Positions 34,563-45,910 of a stretch of 64,000 nt of DNA are shown piece by piece (the stretch's first letter is position 1; each line of letters begins with the position of its first letter). The DNA lies in contig OW121742.1 in assembly GCA_933228675.1 (NCBI GenBank), forward strand, positions 18,342,877-18,406,876, read 5' to 3'. The notes under the pieces were generated by a model. The model did no database searches and was not told where the DNA came from. It saw only the letters and a list, made by a program, of their open reading frames with translations. A program made the position numbers and the translations under genes. The DNA is from Stomorhina lunata. Its lineage: Eukaryota > Arthropoda > Insecta > Diptera > Rhiniidae.

Positions 34563-36107
34563 CAGTGGGCTTTTAGGCAAAATAAAATGGTAAAAATTTG
34601 AATATGTGATAATCTTTAATTTTTAATTAAATTAGTTTAAATCTCAAGGAATAAACTCGTTCCCAGTTTCATATTGAAAAACTTCAACATTTTGTGAAGA
34701 TTTTAGTTTGTAAAATGTATCTAATATCTCATTTCCTAGACCTTAAATTTCAATAAAGAGTGCTCTAAATAAAATTTGTAGTTGGATTTTCTTAAATAAA
34801 AATCAAACCTTTTAATATAAAAACTCTACAAAATACGCAAATATAATGACATATTATACAAAATCATTGAGCATTAAAATGTTTACTTAGTACTCGGGTT
34901 TTGCAAAATTATCGACTTTTTTCGGAAACCCTCCCATTAAAGATTTTACAGTTGCTTCTGATACCTTTTTGGAGCATGTGTTCCACCTGTGCTTAAAATC
35001 GGACATGTTCTTGGAAATCTTTCCTGTGTTCTTCAATTCCTTTTTTACCAGAGCCCAATACCTTTCCACAGGCCGAAGTTCTGGACAGTTAGGTGGATTT
35101 GCCTCTCGTGGTACAAAAATGACATTATTCTTTGAGTACCACTCAAGTGCCTTTTTTCCATAATGGCATGATGCCAAATCTTGCCAAAAAAATGTAGTCA
35201 CTTTGTGCTCTCTTAAAAAGGGTAACAACCGTTTTTGTAGGCACTCCTTTATATAAATTTCTGTGCTTATTGTGCCAGATGCCCCAAATACTTTACTTCT
35301 TTTGCCACAACTGCAAATAGCTTGCCACACGAGAAACTTCTTAGGGAATTTTGTTTGTTTTTTTGTGCGAAACTCTTGCCGAACATTGCCCCGTTTATCA
35401 GCAACATAAAAATCTTGACCAGAAAGTTGAGAAAAGTCTGCCAGTACGTATGTTTCATCATCCATCACACAACAGGTGTATTTTTTTTTTATAAAATCAG
35501 ACTTCAATTTTTTCGCTCGTTTTTTTGCTTATAAGTTCTTTATAGCATTGCGATCTGGAACCTTTTGGATTTTGTATGTCTTCAGTCCAGCATAAGCTTT
35601 GACTCTATGTGCAAAATTCGTAGAACATTTCACCGTACGAGCTGCTTTTCTTAAAGAAGTGTTAGGCGCTCTTCGAAAGAGTCGCTCGACTTCTTTTGCC
35701 TTACCAATATCTGTAGGACCTTTTTTCCTCCCTGATCCAGGTTTTCTTTCAATGCTCAGGTTTTCCTTATACCGTCTGATGGCATTAGAAACCGTTCGAG
35801 GGTCAACTTTCAAATTTTTAGCTATTGTTTTAAAAGTCCATGACGGATTTTTTTGAAAAGTTTTAATTATATTTTCACGAACTTTTTTTCGCAGTCCATT
35901 TTGATTGAAATAACTATTGAAAATTAATAATTTCTAAAATAATAGTATCTGACATATCTATAGAAACTAACTTGATCAAAAAATAAATTATTTCTTGCGC
36001 TATGGATAAATTTTGTCTAAAATAGTAAATGCATATTTTTTTTAGAATACTCTTTAATTAAGAATTTTGAAATACATAAAAGGTATTTTTGTTAACATGA
36101 TCCACTG
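34563..36107 (-). mobile_element. Tc1/mariner-type (DD37E) DNA transposon remnant, ends tentative
   Basis: The transposase pseudogene lies in the middle. The proposed ends both start CAGTGG: 34563 read forward after TA, and 36107 read in reverse. Beyond those six bases similarity is weak and the right flank is TT, not TA, so the termini are not secure. The interior span and the coding remnant are secure. Confidence 0.5.
34887..35897 (-). pseudogene. Transposase of the IS630-Tc1-mariner superfamily, DD37E type, with one in-frame stop
   Basis: The transposase would cut and rejoin transposon ends by a DDE RNase H-like active site. The reading frame is about 336 codons, close to the usual 340. 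The N-terminal part has a helix-turn-helix (about residues 8-45, with WTFKTIAKNLKVDPRTVS), a GSGRKKG linker and a second helix-turn-helix around 85-115. Catalytic residues are visible: D147 in MDDETY, D240 in WQDLASCH, and E278 in PELRPVERYW. The last two are 37 residues apart, hence DD37E. A single TAA at 35529-35531 (codon 123) interrupts an otherwise continuous frame. At the 5' end the only nearby ATG (35899) is one base out of frame, next to a run of seven A. The copy is therefore almost certainly inactive, but the single stop suggests it is not very old. The class is clear; the exact family was not searched. Confidence 0.88.
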
Positions 36108-36839
36108 TTTTTGATTTAAATGTTACTTATCTAGTTATCGCTTAATGTTTTATTGTCTTATATTCGATATCTTTCTACTCGTATCTTTTTATTGACATGC
36201 CTTGCGGTCTAGTAAAGTTTTAAATTTGTTTAATTTGCGGATGATAAACTGGTTATAAATAAAGCGTTTAGTTAGCCATGATCTTGACCAAGCTATTACT
36301 CTAAAACCTTTTGTTTTCTTTAAAAGAAACTGAAGAAGAAAAAACAATAATAATAAAAAAATATATTAATTGAATCAAAAATGTTACCCATTATATGTTT
36401 TTTTTTTTTCTTTGTATCGTAAATCGATGGTAAATTTCACAAAACAAGTTCATTGATTTTTGTGAAGACGAACAAAAAAAGAAAAAAATTTGAATGAGGA
36501 AGAGACATCCAAATGCCAATCAAAGTGTAAATGTAAAATATCTTACCGTTATCATTAACATTTTTCGGAAATACATAAATTTTTTTTGAAATTATGTTAA
36601 TTCCGTTTATAATGGTATTTCTCATCATTATTTTGATTTTTGATCATTTTTTTTTTTGCATATTATGTATTAGGGTCATACAGAGTTTTGTGTATGTTTA
36701 GTAATGCTATTTATTTTGTCCAAAACGGCCGTCGGTAAAGAAAGAGGCCCGGCTTATTTTCCTAATTGAAGTTTGAGTGAATTTAAAATAAGCTTTATAA
36801 CAACTTGGGATCTGGATATATAAAGAAGGATGCCTTCAA
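36108..36839. other. AT-rich sequence, nothing recognised
   Basis: No supported gene. A short GC-richer piece (ACGGCCGTCGG) lies near 36725. The 63-codon open frame at 36437-36628 has no recognisable domain. Confidence 0.45.
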
Positions 36840-37080
36840 TGATGATTGACAATATAATAACCAGCGATTGAGTGTGAAAAGACCTACAATCAAAACTCAC
36901 TACCCACGATCAAAATTTTGAATGCTTTAACTATAAAGAGGCACAATCTAAACTCGGACTACATACGTACCCATTAAAATTATATATCCACGATAAAAGC
37001 TTTAACAATTTACAGAACAGAATTTCTGACTATATGAAGGCATGACTGTGTAAACCCTTCGATATAAGCTTTGAATATAT
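36840..37080 (-). repeat. Diverged family E repeats, inverted orientation
   Basis: Phrases such as CACGATCAAAATTTTGA and AACTATAAAGAGGCACAATC are decayed E units in the orientation opposite to the left arm. Confidence 0.5.
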
Positions 37081-37084
37081 TAAC

Positions 37085-38085
37085 TGACACATGTGTTATA
37101 GATTAAAGTGCGTACCTACACAACGGTCTTACTTCCCGGTGCTACAACATTAAGCGTCTACCAATGCGAACAGATAATCCGGGTACCATTATGAGATTAT
37201 GTCGTTTGAATATGATTTCCTATCTGAGAACCGGAGATCGATCTAGGATCGAGACGTCCGGTTGAAATGAAACTACAGCGAGCTCACGAGCTCCACCCGC
37301 AATTTTAGGTTTAAACCGCAACCACCATGATATTCCCCGAGAGGACACAGACAGTAGTCAGCTGGAAAGAATTCTAGCAGGTACAAAATGGGGAGAAACA
37401 CCTGGGCCCAAATTACCGCATTCGATATCGATCGAAATCTTAGATATTTTCAAAACATTTTTACAGCATACTTTAAGGATAATCAAAATTATTTAAAAGA
37501 TGATCAGTTTACTTTATTTTTTTTTTTAGTTATTTGCCAAAAGATTACCAATAGTAAAAGTGTTTGAAATGAACTATATGTTTTTAAAAACGAATCAAAA
37601 TGGATACCATATATTAATAAACTTTTTGCATCGAAGTAACTTTTAACATCCCTAAATATACTTTACAATATTTGCTTAAAAGTCTGAGTTTTCGATAGAT
37701 ATCGAATGCGGTAATTTGGCCCCTGCTATCAGGCGCCGAATAGAATGCGGTCATGACGATGAATAAACTATACTAACATAGTCTCTGTCTCATTCCAGTA
37801 AAAACTTCACGAGCAAATTCGCCCATCCTCCTTAATGTAAAGCTAAAAATTATTCTCTTCTTCTTCTGTTATCCTTGACTCCTAGTGGAGCATAGGGCCT
37901 TAAAAATTAAGCCGTACTAAAATTCCATCCCGACCCAGTATGGGTAATCCTCATATTACCAAGGGTCTTATGTCAACATAGAAGAAACATTCCGCCAGTA
38001 TATGCCTAAAGACTCCTCCCCCTTACCTTGGACAGTTGGTTTTCGTACCAGAACGAATCGAAAATCTTAGGATCCTAATAAAAAC
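37085..38085 (-). mobile_element. Possible non-LTR retrotransposon fragment, split by a MITE
   Basis: GC-richer than its surroundings and interrupted at 37404-37723 by a MITE. On the minus strand, a small hairpin CTCCACTAGGAG is followed by CAAGGATAACAGAAGAAGAA. A stem and short GAA-rich tail of this sort resemble the 3' ends of some insect non-LTR elements. No reverse transcriptase or other protein domain could be read, so the call is tentative and the extent uncertain. Confidence 0.3.
37404..37723 (+). mobile_element. Miniature inverted-repeat element (GGCCAAAT family), copy 2
   Basis: About 320 bp. Its left end GGGCCCAAATTACCGCATTC is matched in inverse at the right end by GGGGCCAAATTACCGCATTC. 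Both ends continue with GATATC(G/T)ATCGAAA. Internal ACAGCATACTTTAAGGATAA matches copy 1 at 32140-32439. The arms are better conserved here than in copy 1, so this is the younger insertion. Confidence 0.85.
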
Positions 38086-38279
38086 TACCGCTTTTACGAT
38101 ATTTTTGTAATTGTATCAGTTACAACAATAACTACTACATAAAGTAATACGATAAAAACTCTGACAATATAAAATTGAAGATCTGAATGTATGAAGACCA
38201 ACCATGTATTAAATCCCTTCATAAAAATTTTGACTACTTAAAGAACTACGATAAAAATTTGGCAAAGTGAAATATATAA
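38086..38279 (-). repeat. Degenerate family E units
   Basis: Blocks ACGATAAAAACTCTGACAAT and ACGATAAAAATTTGGC repeat at about 60-90 bp spacing and lead into the regular array. Confidence 0.5.
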
Positions 38280-39245
38280 AACCCGCAATAAATAAAAGGG
38301 TTATCCGAATATAGAAAATCCCACGATTAAGTATTCGAAAAAAGAAAGTCCGACTATTGAGTATCCGAAAATAGAAAGTCCCATGATTAAGTATTCGAAA
38401 AAAGAAATTCAGACTATTGATATCCGAATAAGGAAACTCCTACGATTGAGTATCCGAAGATAGAAAATCCCACGATTGAGTATTCAAACATAGAATGTGG
38501 GACTTGGGAGTATTTGAATATAGAAAGCCCTACGACTAAGTATTCGAATATAGAAAGTTTCCCAATTAAGTATCCGAATATAGAAAATCCCACGATTGAG
38601 TAATCGAACATAGAAAGTCCCACAATTGAGTATTTGAATATAGAAAGCCTTACGACTAAGTATTCGAATATAGAAAGTTTCACAATTGAGTATCCGAATA
38701 TAGAGAGTCCCAGAATTGAGTATTCGAATATAGAAAGACCCACGATTGAGTATCAGATTATATAAAGTATTCGAATATAGAAAGTTTCACAATTAAGTAT
38801 CCGAATATAGAAAGCCCCAGAATTTAGTATTCGAATATAGAAAGACCCACGATTAAGTATCAGATTATATAAAGTCCTATTATTGTGTATCCTAATATAA
38901 AAAGTCCTACAATTGAGTATCGAAATATAATGGGTCCCACGATTAAAAGTCCCAAAAGTGAGTGATCAAATATAGAAAGTCCCACGATTGAGTATCAGAA
39001 TATAGAAAGAACAACTATTTAGTATCTGGCTAAAGAAAGTCCCACGATTGAGTATTCGAATATGTAAAATCCTACGATTGGGAATCTGCCCATAGAAAGT
39101 CTCACTATTAGATACACGAAAATAGAAAGTCCACGATTGAGAGTCTGAGAGTCCTACGATTAAGAATCTGGCTATAGAAAGTTCCACGATCTAAGAATAT
39201 AGATGGCCCTTCGAAAATCTGACATTAAAAAGTCCTTGGATTGAG
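38280..39245 (-). repeat. Minisatellite array E, right arm (30-bp unit, inverted to the left arm)
   Basis: About 30 units read GTATCCGAATATAGAAAG followed by TCCCACGATTGA (30 bp). Because 30 is a multiple of three, the minus strand stays open for 109 codons with a 10-residue repeat (GLSIFEYSIV-like). No start context, no domain and drift out of frame further on make coding unlikely. Confidence 0.9.
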
Positions 39246-40060
39246 AATATATTAAGGCCTACTGGCTATTATATCAATGGTAATAAATCATAAAGGCTTA
39301 AGTCGAAATTTCGAGTTTTGAGATATTAAAGGTTTTGTTTAAAAGTATTAAAAGTTTTGTATGAAGAAGTTAAAATAAATGCGTATAGTTATGTTAATAA
39401 TGACATTTTATACTTGAAATTTGGCTGAGTGATAGATCTTCAAAAAGGGAATCAGAATGTGTAAAAAATGAAGAAGCACTTATGTCAATTTAAGCCATTA
39501 TCATTTACTGCCACAGACAAAAACTATTACAATTAAAGCTTTAACTATATAATGATCTATTCTTTACAAAAACCAATTGAATTTGGTTGAAATCGGTTCA
39601 AATTTCAAAACCTTTCGTAGAATTAACCTTCCGGAATTAATATTAAGGCTACTCACAAACATAAATTTCTTTCCACTTGAAAGTGGAATATCTTCTCGAG
39701 TCGATTTAGACATGTATTTTAATACTTACTAAAAATTGTCAAAATCGGTCCAAATACCTCTAATGGGACTAATCTTGAGAAATTCAAATTTTGACACAAA
39801 GTTTCATTAAATACCAAATTTGTTTAAATTAAGTCCATATTTGAATTACTTCCAAGTCAATACCATCTTTGAAAAGTGACTCAAATAATAGATATGCAAT
39901 ATTCCATTTTAACAGATAAAACTTTTGAACCAGTGCCCCAATGGTTATCACATAGTCGGTGTTTGGGGGAGCACTTAGTCCAAAACTTGGAATTATTTTA
40001 TATGCAATTTTGGGTACAAAAAACACAATATTAAATATTCAATTCACTTTTTATTCGTGT
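39246..40060 (+). mobile_element. mini-me/DINE-1-like interior fragment (probable)
   Basis: Contains GAATTTGGTTGAAATCGGTTC (near 39578), TCGAGTCGATTTAGACATG (near 39696) and TTGTCAAAATCGGTCCAAAT (near 39735), matching interior phrases of copy 1. No terminal hairpin was found, so the boundaries are rough. Confidence 0.45.
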
Positions 40061-40540
40061 GACTTCCCTTTTGCCGATTCAGTCAGAACTAAAACTAATT
40101 GAGTTTAAATTAAACTCCTTATATTACTACATAAAATGAGTAGCTTAAAATGTACTAAAAAACTCCTCTCACCAATGATGAGAAAAAGAGAGAGCTTTTA
40201 TGCATAAATAATTCACAATATTAATAGATACATCATAGAGCAAAATAATAGTTAAATGATATTTCAGTTATTCAACTAAACAGTCGGGCTAGACTAGTTT
40301 CTTAGTTGCCTTTAATTATATTTTACTTTCATTAACATTTTTTTAAAAATTGTCACTTTAAACAAGTTTTTTGCGTACATCGGATTTCGCTAAAATTTCG
40401 CCCGTGTGCACCTACACTCTTTTGTCTCACACATATTGTTTACACTGAAAAAATTAGAATGATCAATCAATAATAATTGTGGATGTTAACAACATATGGG
40501 ATACAAGAACAGTTAAATATGAAAAATTTTCTTGGAATTT
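40061..40540. other. AT-rich spacer downstream of the elongase gene
   Basis: No gene seen. It lies beyond the likely polyadenylation site of the elongase. Confidence 0.45.
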
Positions 40541-41064
40541 TTTATTTCAAATTCTTTTTATTTTATATCTTAAAATTTAAAATGCTTTCACAATTACATA
40601 AATTTTGTAAAAATCATTAATATTTACACTTGATTTTAAAAACTACTATCACATTCACTCTATCAACTACAGACATTCGAAAAAGCGAAAAAAAAAACAA
40701 AACATTCAAGGAATCATACACGCAAACATATTACAAATACTATTACAATTAAAATAATAATTATTCACTACATAAACATATAATAAATGCCCACACAAAG
40801 AAAATAAAAAAAATCAGACCGAAGTACAACTAAATTATAATTATAATAATCAATTTTGGATCATTTAGACTTTCATAGAACTTTTCCCTAAAATGAAAAT
40901 ATAAATGATTGAAAAAAGTTCCCGCTAAAATGATACAATCGGTACAAAGAACATTTGGACTACTAACAACCAAAATGTTCTTATGTATGTGTGTTTTTTA
41001 AAGAATAAAGATAAAACATAAACAAGGGCTCCTTACTCGCCCAGGTTTTTCTCGTACCTAGACT
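40541..41064 (-). other. Probable 3' untranslated region of the elongase gene
   Basis: The stop codon is at 41065-41067. On the minus strand the first AATAAA hexamers are at 40557-40562 and 40541-40546, about 500 bp downstream, so polyadenylation near 40520-40540 is plausible. This is inference from signals only. Confidence 0.4.
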
Positions 41065-44000
41065 TCACTCGGCTTTGGTTGATTTAGTGGCATTATTGTT
41101 GTTGACATCGATTAAACGTTTCATTTGATCGCCTTGAGCCAAAAAGGCTTTCGTAGGTATACAGCCCATACCATTAGCGGCACGCATAGCCGCCTTGGTG
41201 GCACCATTCAAATTACTGGAGTTTTTGTAGGTTCTCTTGTAGAAACTACCGAACAAGTACAAGAAAATCATGGTGTTGGCAATGAAGAATAGAGTCAGAG
41301 TCTTTGGCATATTGCAGCCTTTGAGGGCAATGGTAACCATATAGGCCATGATCAAGACAAATTGGATCAATTGAATGCTGGTCATGTATTTTTTCCACCA
41401 CAAATACTTTTGGTATTGGGGACCCATGGCGGCGACCATATAGTAGAAGTACATAATGATATGGACACCGGAATTGAGAATGCCAATGACAACACCTTGT
41501 TCACCTGGAAGAGAGAGGGGAAGGAATATAAATAAATTGTTATTAATTAGAAAGAGGATTAAGTTCTAAATTCGAAGTTTGAAGTTCTAAATCCAATTTT
41601 TTTTAAGATTTAGTTGTTCCTACTTATTTTTTAATTGACTCAAATAATTTTTCAAATTTCGTTAAAAAAAATAGAGCTTCTATAGTTGAATTTAAAGTCT
41701 TCCTAAAGATTTAATTGTCTTAACTAATTTTTTAGTTGGTTTAACTATTTTTTTTATCAAATTAAAAAAAAACTTTGGAAAAACAGGGTTTCTTCTGAAT
41801 TTGAAGTCTTTTTCATTATTTGATATTCTCAACTAATTTTTTAGTTGCTAGAACCAACATTAATTACATTAACCAATTTTTTGGTAAATTAGAATATGGA
41901 CGTAAATCAAAAAACCTCGCATTATCTATCTTTCTAAAAGTAGGGATATTTCTCTTAAAGATGATGGCCTAACCAATCATCGGAACGTACAGGGGTATTT
42001 CTTCAGACATCGAAGTGCAAAAAATAGAAGAAGTGATGAAATATAACAGACGCCTATTAATTAATGCCAAAAAGAGCTCGATGAGTTTTGGTTGAAATTA
42101 GATCACCCTTTGGGGTACCTATCTTGGGTACGAATTTTGCACTTTTTGATTTTCTTTTTGATGTGCAATCGGCAATTCTTAACCGAATTTGGTGAAATTC
42201 GGAACACGTCTAAAAGTTTTATCTAAAAGAAGAGGTCTACTTGTTTTGGTTGCAATCAGTTGACCTCTTGAACCCACATTTTTCACAATTTTTTTGTTCA
42301 ATTGGATAAACCGCAATTCTCATCAGAATTGGCACATGTCTATTTATTGATCCAAGAAAGAGTTATACTAATTTTGGTCTTGGACCCCCATTTTTTACTT
42401 GTTATTGTTCTCAATGTATAAGCCGGAATTCTCAACAGAACTTGAAAAAATTTGGCTTACTTTTAGTTTATCTAACAAAGAACTCAACCAATTTCGGTTG
42501 AAATCCGTCCACTTATTGGAATACCTGCTTTGGACCCACATTTTTCACCTTTTTTTAATATAAGCCGCATATCTCAACAGAATTTGATGAAATTCGGCAC
42601 ACATCTATTGGTTGATCCACAAAAAAGAGCTCTACTAATTTTGGTTGAAATGAGCCAACTCCTACAGGATTTTCACTTAAATTCAATTTGATTAAAAAGT
42701 TACGCCTAAACGACTGCAACACTTTTTGCCTAAATTGTGCCTAACAATTTACCTGACTTTTTTCAGAAAATTTTGAACTTTGTTCTACGATCGGTAAATT
42801 TCGGTAAATTTTTTTCGCTCAATCTAAAGAAGAGACTTTCACCTTTCACATGGTTATGGTGAGAGCACCGAGCAAAAACGAGCCAACTTAGTTTTTGTCC
42901 AAAGAAAAACGAAAACACTGCATTTTGTAGAGCTTTTTTGATTTCCTGATATCTCCTAAACTATATAAGAGATAAAGTTATTTTCTTTTGTAGACTAAAA
43001 CAAAGGTTCTGTATCTGTAAAAAGTTACGCCTAAACGACTGCAACACTTTTTGCTTAAACTATGCGTAACAATTTACCTGACTATTTTCAGAAAATTTTG
43101 AACTTTGTTCTACGATCGTTAAATTTCGGTAAATTTTTTTCACTCAATCTAAAGAAGAGACTTTCACCTTTTACATGGTTATTGTGGCAGCATCGAGCAA
43201 AACTGATCCAACTTAGTTTTTGTCCAAAGAAAAACGAAAACACTGCATTTCGTAGAGCTTTTTTGATTTCATGATATCTCCTTAACTATATACAAGATAA
43301 AGTTATTTCCTTTTGCAGACTAAAACCAGGTTTTGTATCTTAATTAAATCGACTTTAAGATTAAAGCTATGAGACTGGATGCATGATGCATGAGCTACTA
43401 AGTTTGATGAAAAATTCTATCACTTTTCGTTTTAGAACATTTATGACTATTGATATGTCCTTTTTGTAAAACATAATATAACTTTTTCTTGAAAACAATT
43501 ATTGATCCTTAATATCTGCCCTCTTTTCTCTAGAACTGCATCATTAGATCTTTTAAAAGCCATGGTCAAAAATATAAAATATAGTGGAACGCGTCGAGAA
43601 ATTGGTTGTCCCCACAAATATTTTTGTCATTAATAAATTGTCTATTACATTAATAAAAAAATGTAATAGACTGGGATAAAGTGCGAATAATTCCTCTTTT
43701 GAATACTATTTAATATCCCGGCAATTTTGTTATTTTTTCGAAAAATAACTTGCTCTAACCAAATATTTTGTACCGACAAAAATCAGTTCCGTTTTTAAGA
43801 AAATCTTTTCTTGACTCACCTGGGGCATATTTCAAGTACATCCATGAGAACAAAGCCGTAATAGTGTGATGGTAGACGTGCAAGAATGTGACTTGGTTTT
43901 GCTTTTTACGCATCACAAAGAAACAGGTATCCAATAAATCAATGATCTTGGAGAAGAAGTAGAACCAGGCTCCAGAATATAAGTTCAAGCTTTGTTCACG

Positions 44001-44673
44001 GGTTCGTGTAATTTCACATTTCTTCGAGAGCAAAGTGTCGGTAATGCGGCTTTCTTGGAAAGACTTTAGGAAAAAAAAAATACAAAAATTAGATACTTAT
44101 AAAGGGCATAATATCTGTGGCTTGATGCTAAAAGGGCCTATGTCGAAAAAACTAGTTTTGAGAAAATTTGATGAAAAGTTATTATTTTCTATATAAATTC
44201 TCTTCTGAGTTAAGTCAGAGATTAGCTGTTGAAGCCAAATAAAAGAGGGTATAGAAGGCAATCTAAGGCTTTGATCAACTCAAAATAGCAGAAAATTGAC
44301 ATTGGCCCTTTTAGCACCTAGCCACAGATATATTCTAAAGAAAATCCTTACCGTATTACACATCCATATAGAGTAGCAGACCTGGAAGGCATTATAAAAG
44401 ATCATGATATTCTTTAAGTTGTAGGGCTGGCGATTTTTCATAAAGTTAGGTCCAACTTTTAAGACCAAAACCAAATAAAGGGCCACAATTGAGAATACTG
44501 GACCGGGTGAGCTCATTAAAAACCAGCTGTCAATAGTTTCATCTGAAAGGAGATAAATTAAAAATAATTAAATAACAAGTTTTTATATAAAATGTATCTT
44601 TGATAAAAAACTTACCGACTCCCTTCGATAACGAAGAATAACGTTCATTGAATACTTTCATATAAGTCGTCAT
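41065..44673 (-). CDS. Very-long-chain fatty acid elongase (ELOVL family), four coding exons, 310 aa
   Basis: Catalyses the malonyl-CoA condensation (3-keto acyl-CoA synthase) step of fatty acid elongation in the ER membrane. Coding exons are 44673-44616, 44542-44352, 44063-43820 and 41504-41065. All three introns have GT-AG ends and the exons sum to 933 nt with no frame break. Motifs visible: DSWFLMSSPGPV near the N-terminus; KIIDLLDTCFFV at residues 122-133 (the family KxxExxDT box); the catalytic histidine box HVYHH at 145-149; HIIMYFYY at 179-186; and TSIQLIQ at 206-212. Several hydrophobic segments fit the usual seven-helix fold, and the C-terminus LFGSFYKRTYKN is followed by a polar tail. 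Length is typical. The start (MTTYMKVFNERY) is the first ATG after a splice acceptor at 44690, so an upstream leader exon exists. The third intron (2.3 kb) is filled with tandem repeats. It resembles insect ELOVL4/7-like paralogues; the exact orthologue and substrate chain length cannot be told. Confidence 0.96.
41590..41900. repeat. Intronic repeat with AACTAATTTTTTAGTT palindromes
   Basis: The block TTAACTAATTTTTTAGTTGG recurs with variation near 41717, 41826 and 41868, spaced about 45-110 bp, inside the third elongase intron. Confidence 0.6.
42055..42680. repeat. Intronic tandem repeat of about 115-125 bp
   Basis: Four to five diverged copies share (A/C)GAATTTG.TGAAATTCGGCACA, TCTA..GTTGATCCAA.AAAGAG and ACTAATTTTGGTTGAAAT.. 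in order (near 42185, 42320, 42440 and 42580). The wording resembles the interior of the mini-me-like elements, so a common source is likely. Confidence 0.72.
42696..43345. repeat. Two-copy tandem duplication, about 321 bp each, in the elongase intron
   Basis: 42698-43018 and 43019-43340 align end to end. Both begin AAAAGTTACGCCTAAACGAC and both contain TTTTGAACTTTGTTCTACGA and GTTTTTGTCCAAAGAAAAAC. Differences are scattered substitutions and a few short indels, so the duplication is moderately old. It lies inside the third intron, between the splice donor at 43819 and the acceptor at 41505. The 70-codon open frame at 43062-43274 is a chance frame in copy two. Confidence 0.9.
43616..43692 (+). 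mobile_element. End fragment of the TATTCGCA fold-back family
   Basis: TTAATAAATTGTCTATTACATTAATAAAAAAATGTAATAGACTGGGATAAAGTGCGAATAA here follows the right arm of the fold-back element at 57973-58219. It contains the hairpin GTCTATTACATT / AATGTAATAGAC. It lies in the third elongase intron near the splice donor at 43819. Confidence 0.75.
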
Positions 44674-44689
44674 ATTGGCTGGGATTTAG
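44674..44689 (-). other. 5' UTR portion of the first coding exon (splice acceptor at 44690-44691)
   Basis: On the minus strand, a T-rich tract followed by TTAATTCCAG precedes CTAAATCCCAGCCAATATG, a good acceptor 16 bases before the start codon. The transcript leader must therefore include an exon at higher coordinates, probably beyond the D arrays. Confidence 0.65.
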
Positions 44690-45527
44690 CTGGAATTAAA
44701 AAAAATTCAAAAATCATTAATATTATTTAAAAAAAAAATTTAACTAAAATCAATTTTTGTAACTAAGAGGATCAAGTTTTAAAATAACAATCAATTTATG
44801 GACTTTGACTCGTGCCTGGTCTTTTTTTAATATATGAATCTTATTAAATTATGTAGAAATTTATTAAATTATTAACATTAGGGGGCTTTCATTTCTCCTC
44901 AATATCCTTTACCTTCACTCTTCAAACAAAGTTTCTAAATCTCTATTTCTCTTTTTTATTTAAAAATTCAAAATCTTAGAAATTATTTATTTATATTCGA
45001 TTTTTTTCTAAACAAGTTTGATTTAATTAAAACTTTTTGGTTAATTTTAATACAAGACATAATATAATAGAAGTCAAGGTAGTCATCTCTGGCTTACTAA
45101 CGTTTTAGAATTTTTTTCTAATATCATTTTCAATTCAACAATTCTATTCTATTTAGTTGATACCTAGAGTTAGATACTTTGGCTAAAACTTGAATTTTTT
45201 GTACAGATTTTAGATTTTTTTTCAATTTAACTAAAATTTAAAAATATGTACATGCGAACGTTCGAACATAACTTAAATTGCACTAAATGGCCCAGAGACA
45301 AAAGTACAGCAGCTGCTAATGCTGCAGTCAGTCAGGCCGCTTTAGTGTTTTGAGCAAGTTTTTTTTTTTTTTTTTTTTGCAATAAACGTGTGTTTTAGAC
45401 CCGGTAGTTTAAGGAAACTTGAAAACTGTCTTAGGAAAATTTTAAGTTATTAAACATTTTTCATATTAAATTTTAGTTTTAGAGAAAATTTTTGTGTGAA
45501 AAATTTTTAAATGGCTTTTATCAATAA
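44690..45527. other. AT-rich DNA upstream of the elongase coding exons
   Basis: No further exon is certain. A GC-richer patch at about 45280-45350 contains AGCAGCTGCT and GCAGTCAGTCAGG. It might be a regulatory or leader segment but has no decisive signal. Confidence 0.4.
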
Positions 45528-45585
45528 ATTGTCTTTTTCATTAATAAATTAATGTAATAGACTGGGATTAAGTGCGAATAATTTA
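45528..45585 (+). mobile_element. Second end fragment of the TATTCGCA fold-back family
   Basis: TCATTAATAAATTAATGTAATAGACTGGGATTAAGTGCGAATAATT matches the right arm of the 57973-58219 element with a short internal loss. Confidence 0.7.
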
Positions 45586-45604
45586 TCTTTAAATAAAAAA
45601 GTTT

Positions 45605-45910
45605 TCATTTGACTAAAATTTGATTGGCGTAATCAAAGTTTTTGTTTAACATTTTTAGACAGAAAGTCGACTAATTAAATGAATAGTTAAAGGAAAATAT
45701 TTATATGAATTGATTAAAATTTGATTGGTCTGATCGAAGTTTTTGTTTGATAAATTTACCGAAGTATTAATTTAAATGAAGCCAATCAAATGATTTACTT
45801 GTATCAACTAAATTATTGGTTTAGGGAATATTATATTAGTTAAAATGACTAAAATTTGATTGGTTTAATCAAAGTTTTTGTGCTACGAACTTTGACAAAA
45901 GCCTTTGTTT
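45605..45910. repeat. Diverged triplicate tandem repeat (about 100-135 bp)
   Basis: The block AAAATTTGATTGG followed by (T)TAATCAAAGTTTTTGT occurs at 45612, 45713 and 45848. It forms a TTTGATT/AATCAAA palindrome. The intervening sequence is diverged. Confidence 0.65.

Noticed and set aside
35322..35856. Plus-strand open frames opposite the transposase
   Set aside because: Antisense shadows of the minus-strand transposase frame, which carries all recognisable motifs.
38414..38743. 109-codon open frame with a 10-residue repeat
   Set aside because: It is a by-product of the 30-bp family E minisatellite, whose unit length is a multiple of three. No start context, domain or splice signals.
44280..44351. 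Extension of the elongase exon past 44352
   Set aside because: The frame stays open here, but GTAAGG at 44351 is a good donor, the next exon continues the protein in phase, and the extra residues do not fit the family.
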